From NCBI RefSeq assembly GCF_025602895.1, contig NW_026516263.1, positions 124,001-188,000 of the forward strand: 64,000 bases of DNA. The letters run 5' to 3'. Shown here one piece after another: positions 1 through 10,949 of this stretch. This stretch comes from Polychytrium aggregatum (Eukaryota; Chytridiomycota; Chytridiomycetes; Polychytriales). Within the stretch, counting starts at the first letter, position 1. Every line of letters starts with the position of its first letter. The notes under the pieces were generated by a model. The model was not told the origin of the DNA, searched no databases, and saw nothing but the letters and a program-made list of their open reading frames with translations. The translations under genes and the position numbers were made by a program.

Positions 1-2267
1 ATCGATTCCCAAAATCAAGGTCGGGCGAGACATGAGAGGGGGCATCTGGCGGACTTTGTTGACTTTGCCGCCGAGCTTTATGGCGACCTTGGTGGCGACG
101 TTGCCGGCGTACTGATCATTTATATCCTGGGCATTGGCCACGTTTCTGTCCACAAGACACTGGGTTATAACTCCGGCGGTGCACAGCGATATCTTCTTGA
201 CGGCCGCATAGATTGCAGTATTGCCCTTCTTGGAATTGCCAATGGCCGGAATGATGCAAACAAGGATCGAGGGCCTGGTGCCGTTTTTCTTCTCCGTTTC
301 TTTGAAACATGTCATCATCGCGGTTGAGACATCGGTGGCAACATTTTGTGGGTTAATATTGGCGATATGGACTGGGATGTGTTTGGCGCAGATATTTATG
401 CCGTATCTTTGCCACTTCCGGACAAGAGCGTGGGCAATGGCTTCGGCTTCGTATTGACCTTTGGGTGCAAACCAAACGAACCCGATGCTCCGCACCACAG
501 GCGAAGAGTAAAACTCGACATTCTTGAGCATCCAGGAGCCATTATTGGCTCGGAGGCTGGTGTTGCCAAAGACCAATTCCGGGGACTGGAGGACCCGCGC
601 TGGCACGGACATGAGGGAGGGCTGCGACTCGACTTGGATTCCAAAGGCGCGAGCGGTGTCATTGGTCTCGTACTTGAACAGCTCTACGCTGCTGAGGGCC
701 TGCTCGATCTGGCGACGTCGTTCGTTTGGATTGGTTTTGGCGGTCTTGAGCATATCATCTGTTTGTCTTGCGCTGAGCTTTTTGAGGAAGCGCTGACCGG
801 GCACGACATTCACACACTCCATGGGAACAACGATCCGCCCGTTTGAAGACTTGATGCAAGGGAGGAACCCGTAGCGAACGCGATATTCGTACTGCTCCAT
901 GAAATACTCAGCCACCGACACATTTCGGGTGTCGTTTTCGCGTTTGATATCAAACCTGAAACGGTCGGGGGTCTCGCTGAGGATCTTACCGATGCGGTAG
1001 CGGCGACGAACGCCCTCGCCGCGGTAGTTGGTCTCGACTTTGACGTTCTTGAGCTCCTTGCTCAAGATATCCAGGCCTGGGAGGATATTCCTGGGGTCCT
1101 TGCAATCAAGAATGTCCATGGCAATGTCGACGAGGTTCTTTCCGCCGGTGCGGAAGGCGGCGGTGGCGATGTCGATGTTGACACCGAGGCTTCCGCAGCG
1201 CATGGGGCGCGCAGACTGGTGGAATCCACGCCAGATCTCAAGGCCGTTGGAGATTTTGATGCGATCGTTTGGCGAGAAAATGTTGTCGCGGATGCGCAGA
1301 TAGTGGCGGCTCGGGACGGAGCGCAGAATAATGCCTATGGCTGCCAAAGCGTGCTCGATGCTCTCGCTCTTGTCGGCTTTGGCATGGCAGAACCTCTGGA
1401 GCTCAAAAAAGTTGATGGTTGTAGCTTCCTTGAAGGTGATGGTGAACTCTTTCTGCTGGGCCTTGCTCCGGGGAGACAGCCTGTGAAAGGAAGTGGGAGC
1501 TCTGGAAGTGGACGGTGGCGAGTAGCGTCCCTGGCTCCTCTGCTGGTAACCGCCGCGTCCCCTTGGGCCGAAATTGCCTTTGGGTGTGGCGGATCGGACA
1601 AGGAGACCAGAAGGACATATGAGTATGAGTCAATCGGTTATGCGCACAAGGATAGCAAGTCGACGATAGGCAGGTCAAGGGCGATGATGGAGGGCGCAGC
1701 CGATCAAACGGTGGACACCGGCGGCAAGAGGAGGGAAGCTTGGCGCAAACAGTCGCAAGCAGAGATGGGCAGTAGAGACAAGTCGGGTGGTGGCGGAACG
1801 ATAAAGGATTGGACAGACGCGAACACTTTTGCGGGGTCAAGCGCAGATCCAAGCCAGCGGAAAATGGCTCGTTGCCTACCTCCAGCGGGCATTGGTTTGG
1901 CAGGCGTCGAGGCGAGTCGCTCCATTTCGCTTTGCTCGTCCTCGTCATAGGGAACGGTGAAGGTCATGGTGGACTCGGGCAAGCGAGCGTTGGCAATAGC
2001 AATCTTTTGGCCATCAAAGACGACAAAGAGATCGATTTTTTTGTCTGGCTCACCGTTCGAGACGGTGGCGGGCAAGAGTTTGCGAGCATGCCAGAAGAGA
2101 GCCTTGGCCTTTTCGGGAGGAAGCTCAGGATGAATGGTCACGTCGTATTGAAAGACATTCGAGGTGGAGAATCGGGTCATCTTCACGATGTTGGTGGTCA
2201 CATAAAGGCTTCTGCCGACCGAGCCCATTCCAGGCCGTTTAGGAAGTCTTGCTTCGGGATTGGCCAT
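1..2267 (-). CDS. Argonaute family protein, 3' end outside window
   Basis: Argonaute proteins bind small RNAs and silence complementary transcripts, including transposons. Exon 1 is 2267-1880: the start ATG is followed by an N-terminal domain with the hallmark RPGMGSVGR and FQYDVTI strings. A 302-bp GT-AG intron (1879-1578, phase 1) separates it from exon 2 (1577-1), which opens with an RGG-type basic stretch (about 1577-1500). The linker/DUF1785 region follows (ITFKEATTINFFELQRF, about 1440-1380), then PAZ (about 1140-780, with YGFLPCIKSSNGRIVVPMEC near its end), the mid domain, and the start of PIWI. The window edge falls at RPTLILGID, the first catalytic Asp of PIWI, so the other catalytic residues cannot be seen. 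The visible part encodes about 655 residues. Family assignment is firm. The splice sites are inferred from GT/AG, matching phase and protein continuity. Confidence 0.93.
1578..1879 (-). other. Argonaute intron 1
   Basis: On the minus strand the donor reads G|GTAGGC at 1879 and the acceptor CCCAAAG|GC ends at 1578. Both are phase 1, and removing the interval joins the N-domain frame to the RGG/DUF1785 frame. At 302 bp it is long for a fungal intron, and other acceptors inside it cannot be excluded without transcript data. Confidence 0.65.
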
Positions 2268-3354
2268 GGTTCAGCCAACAGGACGTCTCAAGAAAGGCAA
2301 GAATACGCAAGCAAGTCTGAGGGAGAGCTGTCGGGAGCGGTCTGGTGGCGTCAGGTTGCAGGGCCGTGGGTATGGGTGTTGTCTGGGGGTATTGGTGGTG
2401 TTGGGGGTATAAACAGATCGCAGAGGCTGCTCGGCTACAAAGAGGGCTCGCTCCTCGGCACAAACAAAAGCTGGCTGCAGCTGGGCGGAAGACGGTCGGT
2501 CCGAAGCGGGCGATCGACAGAGGAGCGAGATGAAGACGGAGCCGGAGGAAGCCAGAGCGACGAGGAAAGGAGAGGGGATGGCTGGTTGACGCGTCGTGGG
2601 GCGGGCGGCCGAGCTTTTGAGCAGCGGAGAGCGGGGAGATGCAAGCGAGAGAAAGGATGAGCACGACCAAAAGTAACGACGCAGCGGGGACAGCGGAAGC
2701 GCTGGTGCAGGCGATCGCAGTGCTCCGATCTCTGATTGGATCTCTGGCAGACGACTTTGGCATCGCAGCGAGATGTCTTGGTTGATGTGATGCGGCGCCG
2801 GCATGGACTGGGGCAGGCATATGCAGACGGTGATGGCGACGGCCCTGAGAGTCGTCGTGCATATCACACCACACCACACACCACACACCACCACACAGCG
2901 CTGCATCTCAGCGTAGCATTAGCAAGTCCACTATCAACATCCGACCGAGGCAGCACCGCGCCTCTGATCTGGGAGAATACTCTCGTAACTCAACGCCAGC
3001 CGGGCGAATCGCTCCCAGACACCATCGATGTCGCCGCTGTCACTCATGAGCTGGCCAGTCACACGCCCGATTGCTTGCACCACAAACGACGCCATGCAAT
3101 TCTGTCCCACGAATGCCAGCCAGCTTCTGGGATAGTGACCCCATCGCCACCCCTGTTCTTGCCGTCGATTTCGCCCTCTTCCCAACCACCAGGAGGCAGC
3201 CCTCTTTGGCCGGTCTCTGCCCGTCTCCGCCTGCTTCCCCAAGTCCATCGGCTCGTCTCCACCAGCACCAGAACCATGTCCGAGCCAGCCATTCTCTTCT
3301 CCTACAACACGAACCAACCCGCCTGGCAGATCCAGAGCCCCTGTCTGCCTCAAC
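2268..3354. other. Intergenic region between divergent genes
   Basis: No convincing gene. This is the shared 5' region of the Argonaute gene (minus) and the small membrane-protein gene (plus). It has a short CA-rich simple repeat at about 2866-2897 and long open frames on both strands that look like compositional artefacts. An ATG at 3275 opens a plausible 20-residue N-terminus (MSEPAILFSYNTNQPAWQ) in a different frame from the downstream gene. No splice of the right phase was found to connect the two. Confidence 0.5.
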
Positions 3355-3828
3355 ATGCTCTCCGCGGTCATCGGCCAGCGCCTCTCCCTGTACGAGCTGC
3401 AGAATCGCCTCGACGTCTTGACGCAAAACCTTACTGCCAAGAACAACGTCTTCCTCTTTGCCATCATGTGCCTCGGCTTTGGATCCTTCCTCGGCGGCAT
3501 CATCTGGATCATTGCTGCAGGCGCCAACTTTGGATTTGGCCTGCCGCCTCCGTTCATGATCATGTTTCCAGGCATCATAGTGGCAATGATCGCGGGCAGC
3601 ATCCGGCAGTTGTTTTTCTCTCGAAGTCTTGGGAGGATTGACAGCCAGCTGCCGGGGCTGCTGCAGCAATTCAATCAAGTTGATATCTCCAAGGGTCTCC
3701 TGTGGGATCAGCACTCGACCAACGAGATTATTGAGACACACTACCAGAACGGTCGCAGGGTCAGTTCCGCCACTTCCAAAAAGATCTGGGTGGTGTCCCT
3801 CACCGTCCTGAAGCATCCTGGCGTATGA
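3355..3828 (+). CDS. Small predicted membrane protein, unknown function
   Basis: The frame encodes 157 residues. After a polar N-terminus (LYELQNRLDVLTQNLTAKNN) come two hydrophobic segments, FLFAIMCLGFGSFLGGIIWIIAAGA (residues about 33-57) and PPPFMIMFPGIIVAMIAGSI (about 64-83), giving a likely two-helix membrane hairpin with a polar C-terminal tail. I do not recognise the family. The start is the first in-frame ATG. The 3' end is uncertain: the same frame stays codable past the TGA (DDINIEIIKIRIQ, to about 3894), so an intron near 3760-3830 could give a different C-terminus. It is divergent from Argonaute and convergent with the Sel1 gene. Confidence 0.55.
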   Translation: MLSAVIGQRLSLYELQNRLDVLTQNLTAKNNVFLFAIMCLGFGSFLGGIIWIIAAGANFGFGLPPPFMIMFPGIIVAMIAGSIRQLFFSRSLGRIDSQLPGLLQQFNQVDISKGLLWDQHSTNEIIETHYQNGRRVSSATSKKIWVVSLTVLKHPGV

Positions 3829-4387
3829 GATGACATCAACATCGAGATCATCAAGATCAGAATTCAAGAGCACTCCCAGCTGCGTAAACTCTAACCACGC
3901 AGAAGGCGTCAACCACAGCTAGTCTTTGCATGAAATGACATCATTTCCTTATCTTGAGGCACCGATATGATAACTGGCCAGGTGAATGCAATTGCCGAGC
4001 CCCTTGAGGGAGTCGATTGAAGATGCTGATCAGGGCACACTGCCTGGTGTCGGATCAAGGGAGGATGGTCCTGGTCGTGCTCATCATCTGCGGCTGCAGG
4101 ACGAGAATCGATGAGTGAATGTTGATAATGGCGTTGTCGAGTCATCGGATGTTTCTGTCGATCGATATGAGCGATGGATATGGGACAGCATTATTTGAAT
4201 ATGAGATTTATTGGGTTTCTTGGATGCCGAATACAATATCACTCGGCAAATTTCGATTGATTGTAACCACTTTTCTGATCCACTATTTGGCATCATGGTG
4301 TTTCGGGTGGGTGTGGGCGGCGCGGTTCGCTTGGCTGCTTGCATATTCAGTGTTGGGACATGGCTGTTCGGGAATGGCACTCGGTGA
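3829..4387. other. Intergenic region between convergent genes
   Basis: It lies between the 3' ends of the membrane-protein gene (plus) and the Sel1 gene (minus). The left part may hold an alternative last exon of the membrane-protein gene. The rest is AT-richer than the surroundings (for example 4180-4270), as expected for 3' UTR and terminator sequence. No other gene was seen. Confidence 0.5.
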
Positions 4388-5962
4388 TCAGGGCCACAAG
4401 CCGAGTTCGTTGAGTCTTTTTATGGCCCAATTGTAACTCTGCTTGGCGGATTTGCGCCACCAGAAGACGGCGGTGTCGATGTTGACAGGGACACCCCATC
4501 CAAACTCGTAGCAATCCCCGAAATAATCTTGCCCATACCGATTGCCCTGCTCGGCCGACTTGCGATACCACTCAACCGCTTTGATATAATCCTTGGTGAC
4601 GCCGTGTCCATGGGAGTAGCACACACCAACCATCCACTGCCCGTACGAGTTGTCTTGGTCAGCTGATTTGCAGAACCACTCGAATGCCTTCTGTTCGTCC
4701 TTCGACACTCCTCTGCCGCTTCGATAGCAAAGTCCGATCCAGTACTGGCTGTCACTGTGTCCATGGATGGCAAGCTGTTCGAAGATGCATGCTGCTTTCT
4801 CTTCATCCTTCGTGGTTCCGTACCCATTGAACAGATACACAGCCATGAGATGCATGCAGAGCCAGTCTCGGTCCGATTTCAGCTGGCACAATTGGAAGAG
4901 CTTGCGGGAAATGCGTGAGTCGGAGGGAGCCCAACTACCAACCCAGGACATTGCTTCCCCAAGCTTGAACTCATCCGATTCGTTGTCTCGGATGATCTTG
5001 ATGCCTTTCTGTTTATCGAGCTGGGTACCCCGGCCGAGATAGTGCATCCACCCAACCATGTGGGTGGCGATGGGTTTGATGATCGGATCTGTAGACTTGG
5101 TGCTGACTTCCTGCCAGTGGTTGAAGGCAATTTCGTCGCTCTGTTCAACACCATGGCCGAGGAATGAGAACCAAGCTTGCAAGAACACGATGTGGAGACG
5201 GCCGTCTTCGCCGCCTTGATCTGCGGCCTTGGAATACAGCTTGATGGCTGTGTTATAGTCATGATCGACACCTTCACCACTCTCATAGCATCGACCGAGG
5301 ACGACTTGGGCGTGAGGGATTCCACGATCTGCAAGCCTGCGATACAACTCGGCGGCCTTGGTGTGGTCTTGGTTGACTCCAAGCCCGTTGCGATAACACT
5401 CAGCCAGGTGGAACTGTGCCATCGTGTGGTTTGTGTTGGCGGCGATCTCCAAATGGCGGAAGATTCGCTGGCGGATAGCTTGCTGCTCGGATTTCTCCAA
5501 ATACTGATCGATAGCGAGTTCGACTTGAAGGATCCGTGCCAAAAAATACGAGGCCACAGCATTGCCCTGCTCTGCCAAGGTAACGAGCCAGGATCGATTG
5601 GCTGAGTTTGGATCCTCGCAGTGCAGTGAGAGGGCAATCTGGTCGCTGGGCATGAGGCCGATCCGCAACTGTCCATTGGGAGAGCACAATCCAGCCTTCC
5701 AACACCAGCTGTTGAAACGAGGCAGCTTGGAGCTCAGGAGAGGACGGACTCGTTTGCACACGAGAAGGAGGGTCTTGATTGTGTTCAAGTCGAGTGCCAG
5801 CTGGAAGGTGTCGTTGCAGCAGATGATGGTGAATATGTCTGGGTTGTGTTCGAGGGAGAGCTGGGTGATATCGGGCATCGAAGAGGCTGCTCTGGCTTCA
5901 GCTTGGCTTTGGTGAGTGGCAGATGATGCGGTGGTTGAAGCAGACTCGATCATGCTGGCCAT
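4388..5962 (-). CDS. Sel1-repeat (SLR) protein with F-box-like N-terminus
   Basis: Encodes 524 residues from the ATG at 5962, chosen because the upstream frame has no good start and is low-complexity. A Ser/Ala-rich leader is followed by a region rich in Leu/Cys (PDIFTIICC...LLLVCKRVRPLL, residues about 40-80) that resembles an F-box-like domain. At least six to eight Sel1 repeats then run to the C-terminus, with the consensus A-x-x-x-LG-x-CYxxGxGVxxDxxKAxxWYxKSAxQG. Clear examples are GQWMVGVCYSHGHGVTKDYI and FHLAECYRNGLGVNQDH. Sel1 repeats form TPR-like helical solenoids used as scaffolds, for example in ER-associated degradation (Hrd3) or signalling adaptors. Such proteins are abundant in some chytrid genomes. 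The exact partner is unknown, and the F-box reading is tentative. No intron is needed. Confidence 0.85.
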   Translation of the reverse strand: MASMIESASTTASSATHQSQAEARAASSMPDITQLSLEHNPDIFTIICCNDTFQLALDLNTIKTLLLVCKRVRPLLSSKLPRFNSWCWKAGLCSPNGQLRIGLMPSDQIALSLHCEDPNSANRSWLVTLAEQGNAVASYFLARILQVELAIDQYLEKSEQQAIRQRIFRHLEIAANTNHTMAQFHLAECYRNGLGVNQDHTKAAELYRRLADRGIPHAQVVLGRCYESGEGVDHDYNTAIKLYSKAADQGGEDGRLHIVFLQAWFSFLGHGVEQSDEIAFNHWQEVSTKSTDPIIKPIATHMVGWMHYLGRGTQLDKQKGIKIIRDNESDEFKLGEAMSWVGSWAPSDSRISRKLFQLCQLKSDRDWLCMHLMAVYLFNGYGTTKDEEKAACIFEQLAIHGHSDSQYWIGLCYRSGRGVSKDEQKAFEWFCKSADQDNSYGQWMVGVCYSHGHGVTKDYIKAVEWYRKSAEQGNRYGQDYFGDCYEFGWGVPVNIDTAVFWWRKSAKQSYNWAIKRLNELGLWP

Positions 5963-6664
5963 GTTGAATGTGGGAAGGAGGAAAGTGGATGATGGCGATG
6001 GACAGGGGCCAGAGGGAATTTGTGGCGAAGCAAGCCAAACCCTGGCAAGCCATACACTGGCCATTGAACACACACACACAAGCCTGGCTCGATCTGATGG
6101 TTTGATGGCTGGAATCGATGTTCTTTGCACTGCCACAGGCACCGCCACATTCATCGAACATGAATCGAACATGGAATCGAGCCCACATCTCAAACTCAGT
6201 GCTCACAACCATGTCCATCCTAGTTCCCTCATTTTCTCATTCCCTTGCATCTCGTAGCACACCAGAACCAACACCAGTTGATGGTCGGACAAGATGGAAT
6301 CCAGATTGCAGAGGTCATGGCCAAGATCACTTGTGCGAGGCTTCCATCAGAGTGTTGTGGTTCAAGTATGGAGAGGCGAGCAATGCCGTAACTCGCCTGA
6401 GAGGAGGAGGGGTACTGGACAATGATGCGACGGGAGTATCGTCTCTGTCCCAGGTTATGGGATAGAACTGGGTCGATGGTCGATGAGAGTGAGATGAGTG
6501 ACTCGGCCATGAAATGCAGTCTTGGACCGAAGTTGGCTCGTGAATGTAATCTCGATCCTCTTGGAATACTGCGACTCTGGTCCTCATAAGGGATCGCATC
6601 AGATGATCCTGTGGTGTTTCGTTATTTCTGGTATTCGTGGTCAGCGCAGATGCAGAGAGGCCAG
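5963..6664. other. Intergenic region up to the retrotransposon boundary
   Basis: Contains the presumed promoter of the Sel1 gene (minus strand, upstream of 5962) with a short CA run near 6068-6080. The open frames that cross it are unsupported. It ends at GCCAG (6660-6664), immediately before the first retrotransposon LTR. Confidence 0.5.
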
Positions 6665-6989
6665 TGTCACGGACGGGCAGGGCTGGAGAGGACGGAACGG
6701 CGGGCGAGGCTCGAGCGAAGGCAGGACGGAAGCGAGGCGACGGCAGGGCGGAAGCAGGACGGGATCGGGGGGACGGGGACTGGAGACGGTCGTTTATTTG
6801 GCGAACGACGCAGGGCAAGGCGGAGAATACAGGTGATTCCTCTTGCTGGGCCTCTCGGGCGACGGGGATGGCGCCTTTATATAGTTTGGGCCCAGCAAGA
6901 GTCGGTGCGGGGAACCGGGTCGAGGTTCTCACGCTGCGTCGCTCAGTCTGCGTGCACGCGCTATGTGACGAACACGCCGGTTCGTCACA
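6665..6989 (-). repeat. 3' LTR of Gypsy element A
   Basis: On the minus strand it begins TGTGACGAAC directly after the pol stop codon (6992-6990) and a purine-rich tract, and ends GTGACA at 6665. A TATATAAAG-type box lies near 6870-6885. With no second copy in the window, the left boundary is inferred from the TG...CA ends. Confidence 0.7.
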
Positions 6990-7535
6990 TCACACCCTTC
7001 TCAACCCTTGCGCTTGCTTGTTGGGGGGAACTGGCTTCTCTGGGAAGCGCTGGTGGAACTCCTTGACAATCAGTGGTGCGTGGGCAAGATTCGAAGCGGG
7101 TTCCCAAGTGGCTTCGGTGATGTGATAGCCTCTCCAGGCGACCAAGTATTGGATTCCCCTCGCTTGCCTTCTCGAGTCCAGAATCTCTTCAACTTCGTAT
7201 TCGAGTTGGTCTTCCACCTCGATTGGAGGTGGAGGAGGGATATCCCGGTTGGGGATCGTTGACTTGTGGTACGGCTCCAGGAGTGCGGTGTGGAACACCG
7301 GGTGCACTCGGAAGTGTGCTGGGAGGTCCAGCTCGAACGCTACCTCGTTCACCTTCCTCTTGATCTTGTAAGGGCCAATTCGCCTATAATCGAGCTTCTC
7401 CGACGGGCGTGTGGTCTTGATGTTGACCCGCCGGAGCCACACCTTGTCGCCCGGTGCATACGGCGGTGGTTCTGCCCGGTGATGGTCGGCAAATCGTTTG
7501 TGTCGTTCTTGCGCCTCTGTCAAGACCTTTGTCAG
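6990..7535 (-). pseudogene. Gypsy element A pol remnant: integrase GPY/F plus chromodomain
   Basis: This is the last 180 or so codons of a Ty3/Gypsy polyprotein. It shows the post-core integrase tail (GDKVWLRRVNIKTTRPSEKLDYRRIGPYKI, then VHPVFHTALLEPY) and a chromodomain (YEVEEILDSR...YLVAWRGY...TWEPASNL). The TGA abuts the LTR. The 5' part is cut off at 7535 by insertion of a family D LTR (TGTTAGAG from 7536), and its continuation would lie beyond the window. Chromodomain integrases direct integration to methylated-histone chromatin in fungal relatives such as MAGGY. Confidence 0.88.
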
Positions 7536-7607
7536 TGTTAGAGTCCGAAGGGGACTCAACGGCAAAAGAAGAAGTGAGCTCGAAGTGAGCTCAGGGAAAG
7601 CAAGGGT
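7536..7607 (-). repeat. Family D LTR fragment (split by element B)
   Basis: The reverse complement matches the last 72 bp of the D LTRs at 42272-42343 and 47888-47959. The LTR continues at 13579-13594 after the B insertion (AGGGT duplicated, then AAAGTCCGAAG) and is then cut by LINE copy 1. At most about 83 bp of this LTR is visible. Confidence 0.85.
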
Positions 7608-7844
7608 TGTAACAGGACTGGGGACTGGACGAGAGCGGACGGACTGGAGTGAGCGGGTAACGACTGGTTTACTAGGCGAAGGACGGTGTTGTCGTCTCGC
7701 CGGTTTATTTTCGGCGGGCGACGCCTTGCATTTACATCCCTGGGGGGTAGCGGACCGGCTTGCCTGCGCTCCTTGGCGCGGGCTAAGCCCCCTCGGGATG
7801 CCTTCCGGGTCGTCCCGGAGCTCCCTGTCCGCGTGCCCATTACA
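7608..7844 (-). repeat. 3' LTR of element B
   Basis: 237 bp with TG...CA ends, matching 13342-13578. The purine tract GGAAGAGGGTGA precedes it on the minus strand. Confidence 0.95.
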
Positions 7845-10800
7845 TCACCCTCTTCCTAAGCCCCCTTCCTATGTCTGGGGTGTCTTGCGGACTTGGTCTT
7901 GGTCGGCGTTCGAGGCTTCAAGGGGTACCGTTGATGGAATTCTTGGACTACTTGAGGTGCGCTCCTGCAATTCTCTTCGGATTCCCACGAGTCTTCGTCT
8001 GGTCCGTAGCCCCTCCATCGGATCAGGTATTCCAACTTATTACCCCTTACCCTTGAGTCCAGTATCTCCTGCACCTCATATTCTTCGTGGCCGTCAATTT
8101 CGATCGGCGGTGGAGGAGGTGCCTGTCGTCCTGGGAGCTCATTGGGCTTGACCGGTTCCAGCAGAGACGCATGGAACACCGGATGGATCCGGGCCATCGA
8201 CTTCGGCAGCTTGAGTTCGAAGGCCACCTCGTTGATCGCCCTAACGACTTCGAAGGGTCCAAGGCGCTTCCAATCCAGCTTGTCGCTTGGGCGCTGCGTC
8301 CTTATGTTGCGACGAGACAACCAGACCTTGGATCCGACGGCAATGTCAAAAGACTTACGGTGCCTGTCGGCGTTGGCCTTCTGTCTGGACTGTGCGTCCG
8401 CGAGGTGAGTCTTGAGTTGTTCGAGGTGCTGCTTGATTTTTTCGATGCGCTCCTCGGCTGCAGGCACCTCGGACTGGGTCGACAGCTTGAAGTCACAGGC
8501 AGGGTGGAATCCGTAGTTCGCATAGAACGGTGTGCTCTTGGTGCTCGAGTGGGCCGAGTTATTGTATGCGAACTCAGCTAACGGCAAAAGCGAGACCCAA
8601 TCGTCCTGTTGGTAATCGCAGTAACATCGGATGAAGGTTTCGAGGACGCTGTTGACTCTTTCCGACTGCCCATCCGACTCGGGGTGGTAGGCGCTGGACA
8701 GGTCAGTCGAAGTGCCCAGAAGCTCATGGAATCGTCGCCAGAAGGTGGACTTGAACTGCGGACCCCTGTCCGTCACGATGGACTTGGGAGCCCCGTGGAT
8801 CCTGAAGATGCTGTCCATGAACAGCGTTGCCGTTTCTTCGGCCGTGATGGAGGTACTGCAAGCCCGGAAGTGGGCCATCTTCGTGAGCCTGTCGACGAAC
8901 ACGGCAATTGCGTCGAAGCCTTCGGACTTGGGAAGTTCGACCACAAAGTCCATGGATACGGCCGACCAGGGTGACTCCGGGATCGGGAGTGGCTTAAGCA
9001 GTCCGTATGGTGCGTGGCGTGCTGGCTTGGCTCTGCAGCACGTCTCGCAGGACTGCACGTACTTGCGCACCGTGGCGGCCATCTTGGGAAACCAGTAGTT
9101 CCTGCTCAGGAGCTCCAGTGTTTTCTCCCTCCCAAAATGGCCCGCCGTCCTCGAGTCGTGGCTGTCCCACAGCACTTCAAGCTGCAGCTCGGTGGTCGGG
9201 ACATACAGCAACCCGTCTCGGAAGAGGAGTCCATCTCGGAGGCGGAAGGCATGGAATCGCGGGTTGGTCAGGTTTGCGATTACTTCCTGGGCATAGGGGT
9301 CAGTCTGTTGAACTGCCTTGACCTTCTCCTCGAATGCCGACAGTGCTATCACCTGAAGGGCAGCGATTCTGAGGCGACTTGCATCCAGCAGCACTTGGTG
9401 CTGCTGTGTGTAAGCCGGCTCGTCCGGCTTGATCTCCAGCTGGGGCTTCCTGGAGAGGGCGTCGGGCACGACCATCTCCCTTCCAGGCTTGTACACGATC
9501 TCGTAGTCAAACTCGGACAGGAACATCGCCCATCGCGCTTGGCGACGGTTGAGCATGCGACTGGTGGTGAAGTACACCAGGTTCTTGTGGTCACTGTGGA
9601 CCACCACCTTGTGCTTGGATCCGGAGAGGAAGTGCCTCCACTCCTTGAGTGCCGTGACAATGGCAAGCATCTCCTTGTCGTACACTTCGTAGTTGATCTC
9701 TGGTGCCGTCAGCTTGCGTGACATGTACGAGATCGGATGCATCGACTCGTCGGGTCCAAGCTGGCAGAGCACGGCTCCCAAAGCATAGTCGCTGGCGTCT
9801 GTCTCAACAACGAATGGCTTATCCGGGTCTGGGTGTGCGAGCACAGGTGCCGTCGTGAAGGCTTGCTTCAGCAGATCGAATGCTTCCTGAGCCGTGGGAG
9901 ACCACTCGAAACTCCCCGAGTTGCCCGTCAGGGCGTGCAGTGGGGTAGCTATCTTGCTGAAGTCGTGGATGAATGTCCTGTAGTAATTGGCAAGACCCAG
10001 GAACATCTGCAATTGCTTCACAGACTGGGGCGGGACCCAGTCGAGGACACCTTGCACCTTGCGGGGATCCATCTTGATGCCCTCGGTGTTGACAATGTGT
10101 CCCAGGAACTCGACTTCGTCCGTGTCGAAATGGCACTTCTCGAGCTTGCAGTACAGTCCATTGCGGCGGAGCTGTTCCAGGACAGCACGCACATGGTCTT
10201 CGTGTTGCTCGGGGTCCTCGGAGTAAATGAGAATGTCATCCAAGTACACAGCCACACAGTGTCCCAGATCCTTCATGACATGATCCATGAACGCCTGGAA
10301 TGTGGCCGGCGCACCTTGCAGCCCGAATGGCATCACCAAGTATTCGAACTGCCCCAAAGGGCAAGTGAAACTGGTGAGCCACTCGTGGCCCTCGGCGATC
10401 CTCACGAGGTTGTACGCCCCTCGGAGGTCCAGCTTGGTGAAGACTCGGGCGCTTCGGATCTTCCTGAACAGGTCTCGAATGTTTGGGAGTGGGTAGAACT
10501 GCTTCTTGCATGCTTGGTTCAAACGGCGGTAGTCGACGCACAGCCGTAGCTCGCCGGATTTCTTCTTCACGAACAGAATTGGAGCGGCAACCGGGGAGGT
10601 GCTCCGGCGAATGAATTCCTTGTCAAGGTTCTCCTTGACATAGTCTTGCAGTGCCTGCATCTCCAACTCTGTGAGGGGGTACACCGGGCCACGGACCGGG
10701 TGCTTGTCCGGGTCGACCAGCTCGACGCGGTGGTCCCACGGTCGGTGGTCGGGCAAGTGGTCAGCCTGTTGCTTGCTGAACACATCGTTGTAGTCTTCGT

Positions 10801-10949
10801 ATTTGTCTGGGAGCGGGAGGTCTGTTTCCGGAGTTGCGGTGCTCAAGGCTCCAATCAGGACTGGCTGGCCCCGCTTGAGCATTCTCTTGAGGCCCGCGGC
10901 GCTGACGAACGACACATGAGGCAAGGTGGGCACGCTCGGAGCGTCTTGT

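Noticed and set aside
1219-1950. Plus-strand open frame over the Argonaute gene
   Set aside because: The minus strand encodes clear Argonaute domains here; the plus frame is low-complexity shadow.
2231-2906. Two overlapping minus frames of about 210 codons upstream of Argonaute
   Set aside because: Ser/Pro/Leu-rich, mutually overlapping, no recognisable domain; likely compositional.
6327-6932. Minus frame of 201 codons
   Set aside because: It spans the LTR of element A and intergenic DNA; Pro/Ser/Arg-rich artefact.
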